From a virus, in IMG/VR virus record IMGVR_UViG_3300009509_000017, positions 1 to 64,000 of that record: a stretch of 64,000 nt of DNA. One strand, given 5' to 3'. The position numbers and the translations under genes were made by a program. Below, piece after piece: positions 1 to 7,748 of the stretch. The notes under the pieces are model-generated. The model had not been told where the DNA came from. It did no database searches and was given only the letters and a program-made list of their open reading frames with translations. The first letter of the stretch is position 1, and the number at the start of each line of letters is the position of its first letter.

Positions 1-550
1 CGCCCGCACCGATGCGAGAGACCGCCACGGACGCACGCACCGCACCCGCCCGCCCGAATAGCGCCAAATGCGCCAGACCGCCACCAGATCCGCCGATGCG
101 CGAGACCCGGCGCCCACCCGGCGCAGCCTTGCCCACCCGGCGCAGCCTTGCCCGGCGCAGCCTTGCCAAGAGTAGAAACAAACACCCACCATACAGCCAT
201 ACACGCCCGGCGCCCTACTTGCACACTACACCACACACACAGAGAGACCAACCCGGCGCCCATCCTGCAGGCTGATGGCTGCAGGCTGATGGCTGCAGGC
301 TGATGGCCAGACCGGGTCAGAGACCAGACCGGGCGCCGCTTGCATTGTATAACACAAGATAAACCACGCAAGAGACCCGCAAGAGACCCGCCCGGCGCCG
401 GTTTTGACCATGATTAGAGTCTCAATTATCGGGCGCCGGGCGCCCGGGAGACGGCGCGATGCACCCTAACGCACAAAGTCAGCCGTCCCTGCCGATTTCC
501 TGTCTTTTCGCCTTTCTGTGCAAAGCGTAATGGGGTACCTATCCAAAAAG
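1..550. other. Noncoding GC-rich repeat region
   Basis: No convincing gene is present on either strand. The region holds three copies of a 15-nt unit CCCGGCGCAGCCTTG (117-131, 136-150, 151-165), three perfect tandem copies of CTGCAGGCTGATGG (265-306), several GAGACC repeats, and seven GGCGCC palindromes (109, 209, 255, 332, 394, 432, 439). It lies downstream of the leftward operon terminator. Such a patch could be an origin, packaging site or att region; nothing in the sequence decides between these. Confidence 0.6.
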
Positions 551-588
551 AAAAGGGTCCCATCTGGAGAGTGAGATGGGTCCCTTTT
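551..588 (-). terminator. Rho-independent terminator of the left leftward operon
   Basis: A perfect 15-bp inverted repeat (551-565 against 574-588) with an 8-nt loop contains GGGTCCCATCT and is followed on the minus strand by a T-rich run. It sits just past the stop of the last gene of the leftward operon (616). Confidence 0.85.
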
Positions 589-615
589 CCCGGGTTATAG
601 TTGGGACTCCTAGAG

Positions 616-1317
616 TCAGCGCTTCCTACTCTTCTTCACAGGTGTTCCTCTTACCCGGGCTTGAGAGTCGAACATAGCTGGCCAGTTGGGTTTTGCGAAC
701 CTTGGTTTACGGCTGCGCATGTCCACGTACCAGACCACGCCTTTTTCCACTCCATAGCGGAACAGGTCGCGGATCAGGGCTACGTCATCCCGGCAGTAGA
801 CGGCTACCTCTTTCCAGCGTCCCTCACGCAGCATGATGGGTGCTTTCTCGCCTGACATGCCGTCTGTTTTTCCTCTTCTGAGCGTACTTTCCCCGAGGTT
901 ATCCAGGCCGATGAAGCGTCCTGTTGCCTCTTTGAGGGTAGCCAGGGTGTCTATAGTATGGATATCTCCCCACTTCCCGTTGTTCCGATCTGGTTTCTCG
1001 TCACGCAGAGGGATCAGGTCGATGGGGATATATTCGACCCGGTTAAGGGCACCCCATAGGACTTTGTAGTCAAAGCGGAATAGGTTGTGGCCGACCACGA
1101 GTTTAGCGTTTGTCAGGTACTGGCACAGTGCGACTTCTTGGCCGGCTCGCCAGATGCGCCACTGTGTACCTTGTGGTTCATGTTCTCCGTAGGTTACTGC
1201 TACGCCCATTGTAAGCAGGTGGCAGTTTCCCCATCCTCCTACCTCAGCGGCCAGTTCGTTTGTCTCGATATCCAGGTAGACAACGGGTAGTTCGTACTTA
1301 CCGTCTTGTGTTTTCAT
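616..1317 (-). CDS. DEDDy-type 3'-5' exonuclease (RNase H fold)
   Basis: A 233-residue protein predicted to remove nucleotides from 3' ends of nucleic acid using two metal ions. The three exonuclease motifs are visible: Exo I with D16-x-E18 in YLDIET, Exo II with N78 and D83 in GHNLFRFD, and Exo III with Y174 and D178 in YCRDD. The Tyr in Exo III places it in the DEDDy class (DnaQ/PolB-exonuclease-like). The C terminus is basic and could help bind nucleic acid. It is the last gene of the leftward operon and has a purine-rich site upstream. There is no polymerase domain, so it acts as a stand-alone nuclease; its in vivo substrate cannot be told. Confidence 0.8.
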   Translation of the reverse strand: MKTQDGKYELPVVYLDIETNELAAEVGGWGNCHLLTMGVAVTYGEHEPQGTQWRIWRAGQEVALCQYLTNAKLVVGHNLFRFDYKVLWGALNRVEYIPIDLIPLRDEKPDRNNGKWGDIHTIDTLATLKEATGRFIGLDNLGESTLRRGKTDGMSGEKAPIMLREGRWKEVAVYCRDDVALIRDLFRYGVEKGVVWYVDMRSRKPRFAKPNWPAMFDSQARVRGTPVKKSRKR

Positions 1318-1339
1318 TCTCTGCCGTGTTCCTTTCTGT

Positions 1340-1633
1340 TTACAGTATCCTGATGACCAGGTCTATGTGAATGAATGGTCCCCACACATAGTCCTGCAGT
1401 AAATGTACTAGCAGCGATGAGAGCAAGGCCGCTGATAGTGAGGTAGTAAGGATGGAACACCCTACCACTATTAGCTGCGAGATAGCATATGACTGGTGCT
1501 GGAAACCCGCACGTTTGAAGAGGACCAACCAGGTGATCGCCGTCAGCCAGAAGGCTAACGCTCCCGCTATAGATGAGGACACAAAGTGTGAGCACCAGTC
1601 CGATACCCAGGATGATAAGTCTAGTGTAACCAT
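1340..1633 (-). CDS. Small two-pass membrane protein, unknown
   Basis: A 97-residue hydrophobic protein with two likely membrane segments (about residues 20-40 and 52-75) separated by a short loop with KRAGF. ATG is preceded by AGAGGAA at good spacing. An alternative frame, 1314-1637 with a GTG start, would also give a hydrophobic protein and overlaps the next gene by 4 bp in the ATGA style used elsewhere in this operon. The frame given here has clearly more G/C at third codon positions, as in the recognised genes, so it is preferred, but the choice is open. No function can be assigned. Confidence 0.5.
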   Translation of the reverse strand: MVTLDLSSWVSDWCSHFVSSSIAGALAFWLTAITWLVLFKRAGFQHQSYAISQLIVVGCSILTTSLSAALLSSLLVHLLQDYVWGPFIHIDLVIRIL

Positions 1634-1655
1634 TCACTTTCCTCTCCCTTTGTTG

Positions 1656-2051
1656 TTATGAGTTTAGTTGCCAGCAGAGCAGTTGAACATCGGTAGGGTC
1701 TTCTATCTGGATTGTGAGTTTTCCCTTACCGATCTTCACCTTGTGTGTTTCCAGGCCGAGCTTGGTTAGCAGGCGCAGTGTCGTATCGGACAGGTGGGCC
1801 ATCTGTTGCCACCAGCGCTCGTCAGCCTCTTTCTCTGCCTGCACTCGCTCTGCTCTCGCCGTCCATGGCTCGATCACCCGGTTGGCGCCCACCCACCGCA
1901 CCTTATCCTGGCGCATCCTGGTGAACTCCATCATGACCCCGGTGGGACCGTTGAGACTTGAGCGCTCGAACTCGAATGCCAGTGCAGGCTCGATCCCGCA
2001 ACCATAGCTCACGGCATAGAGGACGCCGAGTTTTATGTCAGCTAGTTTCAT
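1656..2051 (-). CDS. Unknown protein, paralogue of the gene at 2768-3205
   Basis: A 131-residue protein whose N terminus (MKLADIKLGVLYAV) and middle (EPW followed by an Arg/Glu-rich helix) match the protein at 2768-3205 in the same order. The pattern is a short beta-rich N domain with a conserved K-x-G-x-x-Y/L-Y-A entry, a charged helix, and a C-terminal domain of about 40 residues. It overlaps the next gene upstream by 4 bp (ATGA), suggesting translational coupling. Function unknown. Confidence 0.75.
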   Translation of the reverse strand: MKLADIKLGVLYAVSYGCGIEPALAFEFERSSLNGPTGVMMEFTRMRQDKVRWVGANRVIEPWTARAERVQAEKEADERWWQQMAHLSDTTLRLLTKLGLETHKVKIGKGKLTIQIEDPTDVQLLCWQLNS

Positions 2052-2257
2052 CGTTTTCCGCTCCCCAGGTCCATATCAACGATCTGCACCCTGCCCACCA
2101 CGTTGGCCTGATCGTCTCGCAGGATATGGTAGACTCCGTGCCTGGTCAGTGGCGCAGCGTTGGGCAGCATCTTGGCGAACCTGATCAGTGCGGCAGCCAC
2201 CATCGGGTTAGGGTCCCCTTTATCTGGTATTTCGATCTCGATATGCAGTACTTTCAT
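2048..2257 (-). CDS. Unknown small protein
   Basis: A 69-residue protein starting MKVLHIEIEIPDKGD. A longer reading from 2317 exists, but the start at 2257 has a well-spaced AGGAGA and overlaps the stop of the basic 32-residue ORF upstream (ATGA), so it is preferred. Alternating hydrophobic and charged residues at the N terminus suggest a beta strand. No family recognised. Confidence 0.65.
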   Translation of the reverse strand: MKVLHIEIEIPDKGDPNPMVAAALIRFAKMLPNAAPLTRHGVYHILRDDQANVVGRVQIVDMDLGSGKR

Positions 2258-2352
2258 TTTCGTCTCCTGTCCTTTCTGCATGGCCTGGCCTTTCGGCGCA
2301 TCCACCTGGCCAGCCAATTAGTGCGCTTCGGTCGTGGCTTTTTCTTGCTCAT
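2254..2352 (-). CDS. Very basic 32-residue peptide
   Basis: Encodes a 32-residue peptide beginning MSKKKPRPKR and ending RKDRRRK; roughly half the residues are Lys or Arg, with two Trp and a single Cys. ATG at 2352 follows AGAAAGGG at suitable distance, the ORF fills the gap between its neighbours, and its TGA overlaps the ATG of the next gene (ATGA). These context features argue it is translated. It may bind nucleic acid or membranes; no homologue is recognised. Confidence 0.55.
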   Translation of the reverse strand: MSKKKPRPKRTNWLARWMRRKARPCRKDRRRK

Positions 2353-2375
2353 TCTTTGCCCTTTCTGCGCAAAGT

Positions 2376-2771
2376 CTATGCTGGCACCAACCCAGGCTGT
2401 CTCTGTGGTTGGCGTACAGCCTCTTCTGGTGGATTGTCTACCACAATGCCTACCTTGTCAAGCAGGAAGCAGGCGAACTTTGCCTTGTCCTTGTCCACCA
2501 CGAACAGCAGGTACTCGTCTACCATCATGGGAAAGTGGGTGTGTACGCCTTTCTTGTTCAGGTACCAGGTGACATCAGCCGGCCTGTTTACCGGGTTCAT
2601 GTCCAGATCAACCATTAGCGTGTGGCCATTGGCCAGGATCTCCAGCCCGCTTTGTCCCAGTGGGCTAATCAAGTCCATTCCGGCGCCCATCTTGAGGAAC
2701 GTGTCGAGTGCAGATCCTGGCTCGTATTCTACCCCACCTACCTGGCCACCACCCTGCGGTTCCTGGCTCAT
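2376..2771 (-). CDS. Unknown protein
   Basis: A 131-residue protein with a Gly/Gln-rich N terminus (about 20 residues), a mixed alpha/beta core, and a Pro/Gln-rich tail, suggesting one folded domain with flexible ends. It overlaps the upstream gene by 4 bp (ATGA). No family recognised. Confidence 0.7.
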   Translation of the reverse strand: MSQEPQGGGQVGGVEYEPGSALDTFLKMGAGMDLISPLGQSGLEILANGHTLMVDLDMNPVNRPADVTWYLNKKGVHTHFPMMVDEYLLFVVDKDKAKFACFLLDKVGIVVDNPPEEAVRQPQRQPGLVPA

Positions 2772-3205
2772 TCCGTCAGCGTATCCTCTGCAGCCTTTTC
2801 CAGAACCTCACACAGTTGCTCGATTAGCTCTGGAGACGACAGCTTGATAGCCATATGGTTATGATACAGTGTAGTGCTCACATGCGATAGGCCGACACTG
2901 CAGAATGCCACCACCAGGCGTCCATGCAGTTCGTCCATTGCCTTGTAGGCCGCTTGCTGTCGGCTGGCTCTTTCCTGCCTGGCCCGCTCTTTGCGCTCGT
3001 AGTCCGCCCATGGCTCATCTATATAGTAGCCGGTCATGACCACAACCTGGCCATTGTCCAGGCGTAGCTCAACGCCTTTCTGGCCCTTCTTGCCATAGAC
3101 GAACTTTTCCCCCACAGACAGCACAAGACCCCTGTCACGCCGGGTCATAGATGACCAGCGATTGATTGCGTAGTACTCGCCAACCTTGACGTCTTTGGCT
3201 CTCAT
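2768..3205 (-). CDS. Unknown protein, paralogue of the gene at 1656-2051
   Basis: A 145-residue protein opening MRAKDVKVGEYYAI, a phage-style small beta domain, followed by DEPWADYERKERARQ, a charged helix, and a C-terminal domain ending in Glu-rich helix. The layout repeats that of the protein at 1656-2051, pointing to an old duplication inside the operon. It overlaps both neighbours by 4 bp. No biochemical role can be read from the sequence. Confidence 0.75.
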   Translation of the reverse strand: MRAKDVKVGEYYAINRWSSMTRRDRGLVLSVGEKFVYGKKGQKGVELRLDNGQVVVMTGYYIDEPWADYERKERARQERASRQQAAYKAMDELHGRLVVAFCSVGLSHVSTTLYHNHMAIKLSSPELIEQLCEVLEKAAEDTLTE

Positions 3206-3588
3206 TCTTCTTCCCCCTCTCTCTGGCCAACCATGGTGACGAACACGACTGCGGTGTTGGCCTTGCTGGCCAGCATAGGAACGTCTGAGTGGTGCATGAC
3301 GTCTACGATGAATGGCGCCGGCATCCCCTCAGCCAGGCGAAAGTCAGCAAAGGTCCAGTTCATGATCTCCCGCAGCATGGCCTGCTCGATAAGGATCTGG
3401 CCACTGAACTTTTCCAGTACAACCATGAACTTGTACTGCCATTTGCCTACTACCCTATCGGCCCTTACATCGGTGACGACAGGGTTGTACATGAACAAGT
3501 TAGAACGCATCCAGCGTTCGACTACATTGCCTAGCACTTCCAGGTCCATGCCGATGACTACCTTGGTATCGATCCGATCCTCACTCAT
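3202..3588 (-). CDS. Unknown protein
   Basis: A 128-residue soluble protein, alpha/beta by eye, with an acidic tail (REGEEE). It overlaps the downstream gene by 4 bp and the upstream gene by 8 bp, so it is part of the tightly coupled leftward operon. No motif recognised. Confidence 0.7.
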   Translation of the reverse strand: MSEDRIDTKVVIGMDLEVLGNVVERWMRSNLFMYNPVVTDVRADRVVGKWQYKFMVVLEKFSGQILIEQAMLREIMNWTFADFRLAEGMPAPFIVDVMHHSDVPMLASKANTAVVFVTMVGQREGEEE

Positions 3589-3892
3589 CCCCCACCCCCT
3601 CTGCCATCCGCAGCGCCTGCCTGGTCAGCTTGTACATTCCCGTTGCTACCCGGGCCAGGTCGCCGCTGTGCAGCATGCCCAGTACCTCTGCCGGCGCATC
3701 GAGCAAGAGGATGTCTGGCAGCCAGAACTCGAACACGGTATGGTGTTCTCGTTCCACCTTGCGGATCTGGAATTGCCCGGGTGGTGGCGCCATTGCCCTG
3801 CGCACCGATACTGGTGCCTGGCCTGGCTCGTCTCTCAGTATTTCCCTACCGTCTGCGTCTGTGATCACGACTGTTGGATCTCTCTGTGGCAT
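3581..3892 (-). CDS. Unknown protein
   Basis: A 103-residue protein with a start preceded by AGAAAGGGG. Its first 47 nt overlap the end of the upstream gene in another frame; both frames are kept because this gene has a strong ribosome site there. No motif recognised. Confidence 0.65.
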   Translation of the reverse strand: MPQRDPTVVITDADGREILRDEPGQAPVSVRRAMAPPPGQFQIRKVEREHHTVFEFWLPDILLLDAPAEVLGMLHSGDLARVATGMYKLTRQALRMAEGVGDE

Positions 3893-4277
3893 CTTCGTCC
3901 CCTTTCTGAAATGTGGTAGCTAACCCGTTGAACGTCCGCACTGCAGCAGTCATCTGCCAGAGTAGCCCGTTATGGCGCATCCCACGCTCGTAGGCGTGTA
4001 GCTGTAACCTGACCCTGGCCAGCAGGTTCATGCTGTCCTCAGTGGCATAGGCGGCAGAAGAGAGCGCATTTCTGATCTCTACGATTCTATCTACAATAGG
4101 CCAGTCTTCCGCCACTTCCGCCACTTCTTCTGCGCTGTCGGCCAGCGTTATACTTACAATGTCGTATAGGATTTCGCGTTGCCTGTCGTCCAGGCGTGCG
4201 TCAGGTCGGTTGAGCCAAGACCTGATGTGCTGCAGTGACTGGGTGACACTGTTGACAATGACAGGATCATCTGACAT
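3846..4277 (-). CDS. Unknown helical protein
   Basis: A 143-residue, mainly helical protein with an acidic middle and a very basic C terminus (SRDHRRRR). The basic tail is encoded in the 47-nt overlap with the next gene. The overlap with the upstream gene is 11 bp. A basic tail could contact nucleic acid, but this is a guess. Confidence 0.7.
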   Translation of the reverse strand: MSDDPVIVNSVTQSLQHIRSWLNRPDARLDDRQREILYDIVSITLADSAEEVAEVAEDWPIVDRIVEIRNALSSAAYATEDSMNLLARVRLQLHAYERGMRHNGLLWQMTAAVRTFNGLATTFQKGDEDATERSNSRDHRRRR

Positions 4278-4710
4278 TGGCGTCTAACCTCTTTTTCACG
4301 ACTGGGTCATTCCGATACCACCAGTCGTCAAGTGTGCCGTCCACAATGATTTCCTTGATCGGGTTGGTGGACAGCGTCACAACCACAGCCCAGTGCCCGC
4401 ATGGCATCGTGTCAAGCAGCGTGACCATGGCTACCGTATCCAGGTCGATCTCGCCGGCAGCGTTTACCCAGTGTCTTGGCGCATAAGCGTCCAGGGCACT
4501 GACCAGATCACGAGACGTCCATGGTGGTAGCTGAGGCTTGTGAATATCTGACCTTTCCCGCCATAGCATCACCCGTACAGCCCTGGGACTCCACCCTATC
4601 TGTCTTGCCCTGGCCTGCAGATCTAGCACTTGATCGCCTGTTTGTCCAGCGCTGCCTGCATTAGGGCTTTCATGTTCTCGCTGGTCCTCAGTTCCAGTTC
4701 CTGTAGCCAT
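4267..4710 (-). CDS. Unknown protein with a possible helix-turn-helix
   Basis: A 147-residue protein with a low-complexity N terminus (about 28 residues), then a helical stretch ARARQIGWSPRAVRVML that reads like a helix-turn-helix, then a domain with TMPCGHWAVVVTL. ATG at 4710 has GGGAGG upstream but overlaps the preceding gene by 88 bp; a GTG at 4629 would shorten the overlap to 7 bp but has a weak ribosome site. Function unknown; a regulator is possible. Confidence 0.6.
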   Translation of the reverse strand: MATGTGTEDQREHESPNAGSAGQTGDQVLDLQARARQIGWSPRAVRVMLWRERSDIHKPQLPPWTSRDLVSALDAYAPRHWVNAAGEIDLDTVAMVTLLDTMPCGHWAVVVTLSTNPIKEIIVDGTLDDWWYRNDPVVKKRLDANVR

Positions 4711-5006
4711 TCTATACCTACCTCCCTTCCCTTGTATTGGATGTCCAACAACGCTACGTTTCCTACCTCCATGGTCGTTTCTCCGCTGGCCAGTAGCAGG
4801 GTACCATCGCTGGCCGTGAGCACAAACCTAAACGTCACCTGCTGCAGCCCGTTTGGCCACAGTTCCATGTCCGGCACGATCTTGGTGATCTGTATCCCTA
4901 GCTTGCCATCGTACACAACGAGCGCCTTGTCTGGACCAGCAGAGATCACCCTTATTATCTGCCTGTCGCCAGCCGTCACGTCCAGTTCCCTCTTTTCACT
5001 GCTCAT
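4623..5006 (-). CDS. Unknown beta-rich protein
   Basis: A 127-residue protein beginning MSSEKRELDVTAGDRQ. A longer frame reaches 5165 but would run through the Cys-rich gene upstream; ATG at 5006 lies 1 bp after that gene's TAG and follows GGGGGATAGG, so it is chosen. The body alternates hydrophobic strands (VVYDGKLGIQITKIV, LLLASGETTMEV), suggesting a beta sandwich. Function unknown. Confidence 0.65.
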   Translation of the reverse strand: MSSEKRELDVTAGDRQIIRVISAGPDKALVVYDGKLGIQITKIVPDMELWPNGLQQVTFRFVLTASDGTLLLASGETTMEVGNVALLDIQYKGREVGIEWLQELELRTSENMKALMQAALDKQAIKC

Positions 5007-5007
5007 C

Positions 5008-5217
5008 CTATCCCCCAAACCGTAGTTTCCATCTGTCACAGGTGAAGGTCCATGCGTCTTCCGCCGGCCCATAGAAGACAGGACCGTTTGGTCGTATACA
5101 GTGGCCATGAGCACCCCTGGCGGCATCACCTTTCCTGCTATAGTAATTACATCGTGCGCACGCATGAATCTCTGAGCGCAGGCTTCGTGGAAAACGTGGT
5201 GGCTTTAATTTACCCAT
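5008..5217 (-). CDS. Small Cys-rich protein, probable metal-binding
   Basis: A 69-residue protein with a basic N terminus and the pattern C-x2-C-N-Y-Y ... G-x-C-I-x-P ... F-T-C-D-R-W. Four Cys in this order suggest a zinc or Fe-S site. The protein at 48218-48481 shows the same spacing logic (C-x2-C, G-x-C-I-x-P, later C-P), so the two may be related. It overlaps the upstream gene by 8 bp. Confidence 0.65.
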   Translation of the reverse strand: MGKLKPPRFPRSLRSEIHACARCNYYSRKGDAARGAHGHCIRPNGPVFYGPAEDAWTFTCDRWKLRFGG

Positions 5218-5932
5218 TTCTCATCCCCTTCATCTTTCTGGCCCAATTCCGGCCTGTACGTGCCGACACTCCGGCAACCTCAGCTATCTGTGTTCCGGTC
5301 CATGTGGCAGCGTCTGGATACTCTGCCAGCAACCTTTCCGGTGTCATCCGGTCAGTTCCGGCAAGTTTCTTGCCAGATCCGGCAACTTCCGGCAATGTTC
5401 CGGCAAGAGCCTTGGCTGCCCGAGCCTCTGCCCTGGCCTGAGCAGTCCGTTCCTTTTCCAGTTGCAGTTCGTGGGCAGCCCGGCGCTCTTCCGCTGCCAG
5501 TTCGTCTTCCTCCGCAGCCACCTTGATGCTATCCACCACCCCTGCCAGGACAGCGGTCATAATCGCTACGGTTGGTGCAGAAAGTCCAAGGACAACACTC
5601 TGTGCCCACTCCCAGGTGAAGACCTGTGCCGGCGAGTAGGTGGTGTAGTAGGCGATGTTGGCCACAGCGCTCAGGGTGCCCATCACCAGGGTTCCCATTA
5701 CAAGCAGGCGCAGGTACTTCCGTCCGCCACGTAGCTCGTGGGCCAGGAAGAATGCAAAGAGGGCAAAGCCAGCTTCGAGCGCCACGGCAGCCAGCACGGC
5801 ATCCCAGGACTGCAGGATCGTGCCCGGGCGACCTAGATGCCACATCACATCGGTGGCCTTGCGCACGTTGGCCACAATGGCCATGATCATCACTGTGGCG
5901 CTAGCCAACGAGGTAAGATGTCTGCTCGACAT
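5210..5932 (-). CDS. Membrane protein with coiled coil and C-terminal helix-turn-helix
   Basis: A 240-residue protein with about four membrane segments in its first 135 residues, then a Glu/Ala/Arg-rich helix that should form a coiled coil (about 140-180), then a C-terminal helix-turn-helix-like stretch WTGTQIAEVAGVSARTGRNW. The order (membrane bundle, linker, HTH) resembles that of actinobacterial DUF2637/SpdB-type proteins, but I cannot confirm homology. ATG 5932 has GGGGGTGAGC before it; a GTG at 5938 is an alternative. It could tether DNA or sense the membrane state. Confidence 0.7.
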   Translation of the reverse strand: MSSRHLTSLASATVMIMAIVANVRKATDVMWHLGRPGTILQSWDAVLAAVALEAGFALFAFFLAHELRGGRKYLRLLVMGTLVMGTLSAVANIAYYTTYSPAQVFTWEWAQSVVLGLSAPTVAIMTAVLAGVVDSIKVAAEEDELAAEERRAAHELQLEKERTAQARAEARAAKALAGTLPEVAGSGKKLAGTDRMTPERLLAEYPDAATWTGTQIAEVAGVSARTGRNWARKMKGMRNG

Positions 5933-6164
5933 GCTCACCCCCTGGACCGGGCGGAAGTTCTGCCCAGTGAGTCACGTACCCATCGTCCACCATGTGATTC
6001 TGGTCACCGATCCACCAGTCGCACTTGGTGGCGCTATAATCTCGCTCGTAGTTATGGATACCTAGCTTGTACCGTCTCCAGCCTTTGTGGTTCCAGGTGA
6101 GGACTCTTAGGCCAGGCTCTGGCAGCCTGTCTTTGACACTAATCCACTTTATTGGCGTGCTCAT
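5901..6164 (-). CDS. DUF551 domain protein
   Basis: An 87-residue protein carrying the DUF551 signature: WISVKDRLPEPGLRVL near the N terminus and VTHWAELPPGPG near the C terminus. DUF551 proteins are common in phages and prophages, with no known biochemical role. It overlaps the downstream gene by 32 bp and the upstream gene by 26 bp. Confidence 0.85.
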   Translation of the reverse strand: MSTPIKWISVKDRLPEPGLRVLTWNHKGWRRYKLGIHNYERDYSATKCDWWIGDQNHMVDDGYVTHWAELPPGPGGEHVEQTSYLVG

Positions 6165-6522
6165 CTTGCACCACCTTCCGCATTGTGTTTACCCAGGCGG
6201 CAATGTCCCCCTTGTAGGCCATTGCCTCTTCGTAGGAGATACTTCTGTCTGCGTAGGTCTCTTCTGTCACCTTAAACTTGACCTTGAGACGACCGGGCCA
6301 GTCGTTGATCGACCACCCGGCGCTCACAACACCCTCACATCCCTTGGCCATGATCTGCATGTTGTTCCTGTTCAGTGCAATCTTTACGCACCCTGAGCAT
6401 ATGCCGATCAACTGCCGGTTGCCGTATAACCAGACGACCTTGCACATCTTGCACTTGACCACCGGGCCACCTGCCCTGGCCTGCAGCTTCTGCTTCTGCC
6501 ATCGCATCTGCTTATCTGACAT
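6139..6522 (-). CDS. Zinc-ribbon protein, unknown
   Basis: A 127-residue protein starting MSDKQMRWQK. Two Cys pairs, CKMC and CSGC, about 20 residues apart form a likely zinc ribbon in the first half. The start at 6522 overlaps the upstream gene by 11 bp; a longer reading from 6552 is less likely. Function unknown. Confidence 0.65.
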   Translation of the reverse strand: MSDKQMRWQKQKLQARAGGPVVKCKMCKVVWLYGNRQLIGICSGCVKIALNRNNMQIMAKGCEGVVSAGWSINDWPGRLKVKFKVTEETYADRSISYEEAMAYKGDIAAWVNTMRKVVQDEHANKVD

Positions 6523-6766
6523 CGTTATCCGCCGCAGGGATGAACAGGGCAAAGCAGGCCAAGGTGGCTACGCCCAGGCCAAAGGCCGGCCAGAACCAGG
6601 TGATCTCTCCACCCCGATAGCTTTTGAGAGTGAAGAGGAACACGAGTACCCCACCGATAACGGTGTGTATCATGATCGTTGTGAATGGAAACTCTTTCCA
6701 CCAGCGACGATATCTGGCAAGGACAGAGCGATCACGTTCCCGCTTCCAGTTGCTCCACTCATTCAT
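6512..6766 (-). CDS. Small two-pass membrane protein
   Basis: An 84-residue protein with a basic N terminus (WKRERDRSVLARYRRWWK) and two membrane segments (about residues 28-46 and 55-77). Start chosen at 6766, after GGGAGAAACC, overlapping the upstream gene by 8 bp. The positive-inside rule places both ends in the cytoplasm. Confidence 0.65.
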   Translation of the reverse strand: MNEWSNWKRERDRSVLARYRRWWKEFPFTTIMIHTVIGGVLVFLFTLKSYRGGEITWFWPAFGLGVATLACFALFIPAADNDVR

Positions 6767-7190
6767 TGGTTTCTCCCATCTGCAAAACGTCCTGTAGTTC
6801 GACCAAGATGCCGTGCAATTCAGTTTCGATCCGCTCGATACCATCATGCATGCCTGGGTTCTTGCTTGCCGCCATAATCACGGTCTGCAGTAAATTTGTT
6901 ACCCTGATCAGTGACTCAGTCACACTCCGGTTCATTTGCTTGACCAGGTCCAGTGCAGAGCGCAGGGTTGCCACATCACCCTTGTTGAGTGGCAAGATCT
7001 CTCCGTTCAGTAGCGCCAATGTCTCCTGTGCCAGGCGTCCTGGCTCGTAGTGGTCGCCCACCTTTTTTGGCGGCTCGCCCATTGTGGCCACACAGTCGCC
7101 AGTGTCTATGTCCACGATCTTTACCACTGGCGGCAGGTCCTTGCGCATTCGCGCCTGTGACTGCCATAGCTTGATCTCGTATCGTGCCAT
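6759..7190 (-). CDS. Unknown helical protein
   Basis: A 143-residue protein: a short beta-rich start (MARYEIKLW) followed by long amphipathic helices in the second half (about 65-140). The helical half may form a coiled coil or bundle. The reading frame is well supported by its neighbours. No family recognised. Confidence 0.7.
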   Translation of the reverse strand: MARYEIKLWQSQARMRKDLPPVVKIVDIDTGDCVATMGEPPKKVGDHYEPGRLAQETLALLNGEILPLNKGDVATLRSALDLVKQMNRSVTESLIRVTNLLQTVIMAASKNPGMHDGIERIETELHGILVELQDVLQMGETNE

Positions 7191-7199
7191 TCTCCCCTC

Positions 7200-7748
7200 C
7201 TAATATGGTAGATACTGCCCGTTAAAAGCGTTGACCGGATCTACGGTCAGCGGGCCATCGCAGTACTCTGTGGCCCAGGCCAGCAACGGTGGTGGCTCAT
7301 CCCACCAGGTGCCAGTAGCCCGGCGCCACACCTTGATCTCTGCAGACCTTGTGTGAAAGTCCAGAGACTTAGCCATATGTAGCGGCATATCTATACCCAT
7401 CGGCCAGCCGCCACCCCGGTCATATCCCACACTGTCCCACACAGGATAGTGCAACATGCAGCCAGTATCCCACACTGGCACAGCCTCTATGCAGGTCCCA
7501 TCTGTGGCGCAGGCATAGACAAGATCGCCACAGTCCACATAACCACCAACTACCCACTCGATGGGCACGGCCACCCACCAATCGCCAAGGTTGTACTTAT
7601 GCCGGGTACACGCCAGGTCCGTGCCTACCCTTGCGGAGTACACCGTCATCCCGAGTACGGTGGTTGGTGGCACACGCGAGATCTCGTCGCCGCCATCGGC
7701 AACCACATTCATAATCGCAAGCGCTCCGACCAACAACGCCTTAGTCAC
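7200..7748 (-). CDS. Secreted protein, possibly RlpA/3D-like barrel
   Basis: A 182-residue protein with a GTG start that overlaps the upstream gene by 8 bp. The first 18 residues look like a signal peptide. The mature part has several Cys and the string AVPVWDTG followed later by GWPMGIDMPLHMAKSL, which recalls the VxDxG...IDLS..A pattern of double-psi barrel (RlpA or 3D) domains. That match is only partial. It would act outside the membrane, perhaps on the wall. Confidence 0.6.
   Translation of the reverse strand: MTKALLVGALAIMNVVADGGDEISRVPPTTVLGMTVYSARVGTDLACTRHKYNLGDWWVAVPIEWVVGGYVDCGDLVYACATDGTCIEAVPVWDTGCMLHYPVWDSVGYDRGGGWPMGIDMPLHMAKSLDFHTRSAEIKVWRRATGTWWDEPPPLLAWATEYCDGPLTVDPVNAFNGQYLPY

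Noticed and set aside
12-411. Open frames at 12-275 (+) and 226-411 (-)
   Set aside because: They run through short tandem repeats, have odd composition and no ribosome site.
1314-1637. 107-residue GTG-start membrane frame
   Set aside because: Kept as an alternative only; third-position G/C is lower than in the overlapping ATG frame, though its 4-bp overlap with the next gene is attractive.
5007-5165. Upstream extension of the gene at 4623
   Set aside because: Would overlap the Cys-rich gene; the start at 5006 has a good ribosome site.
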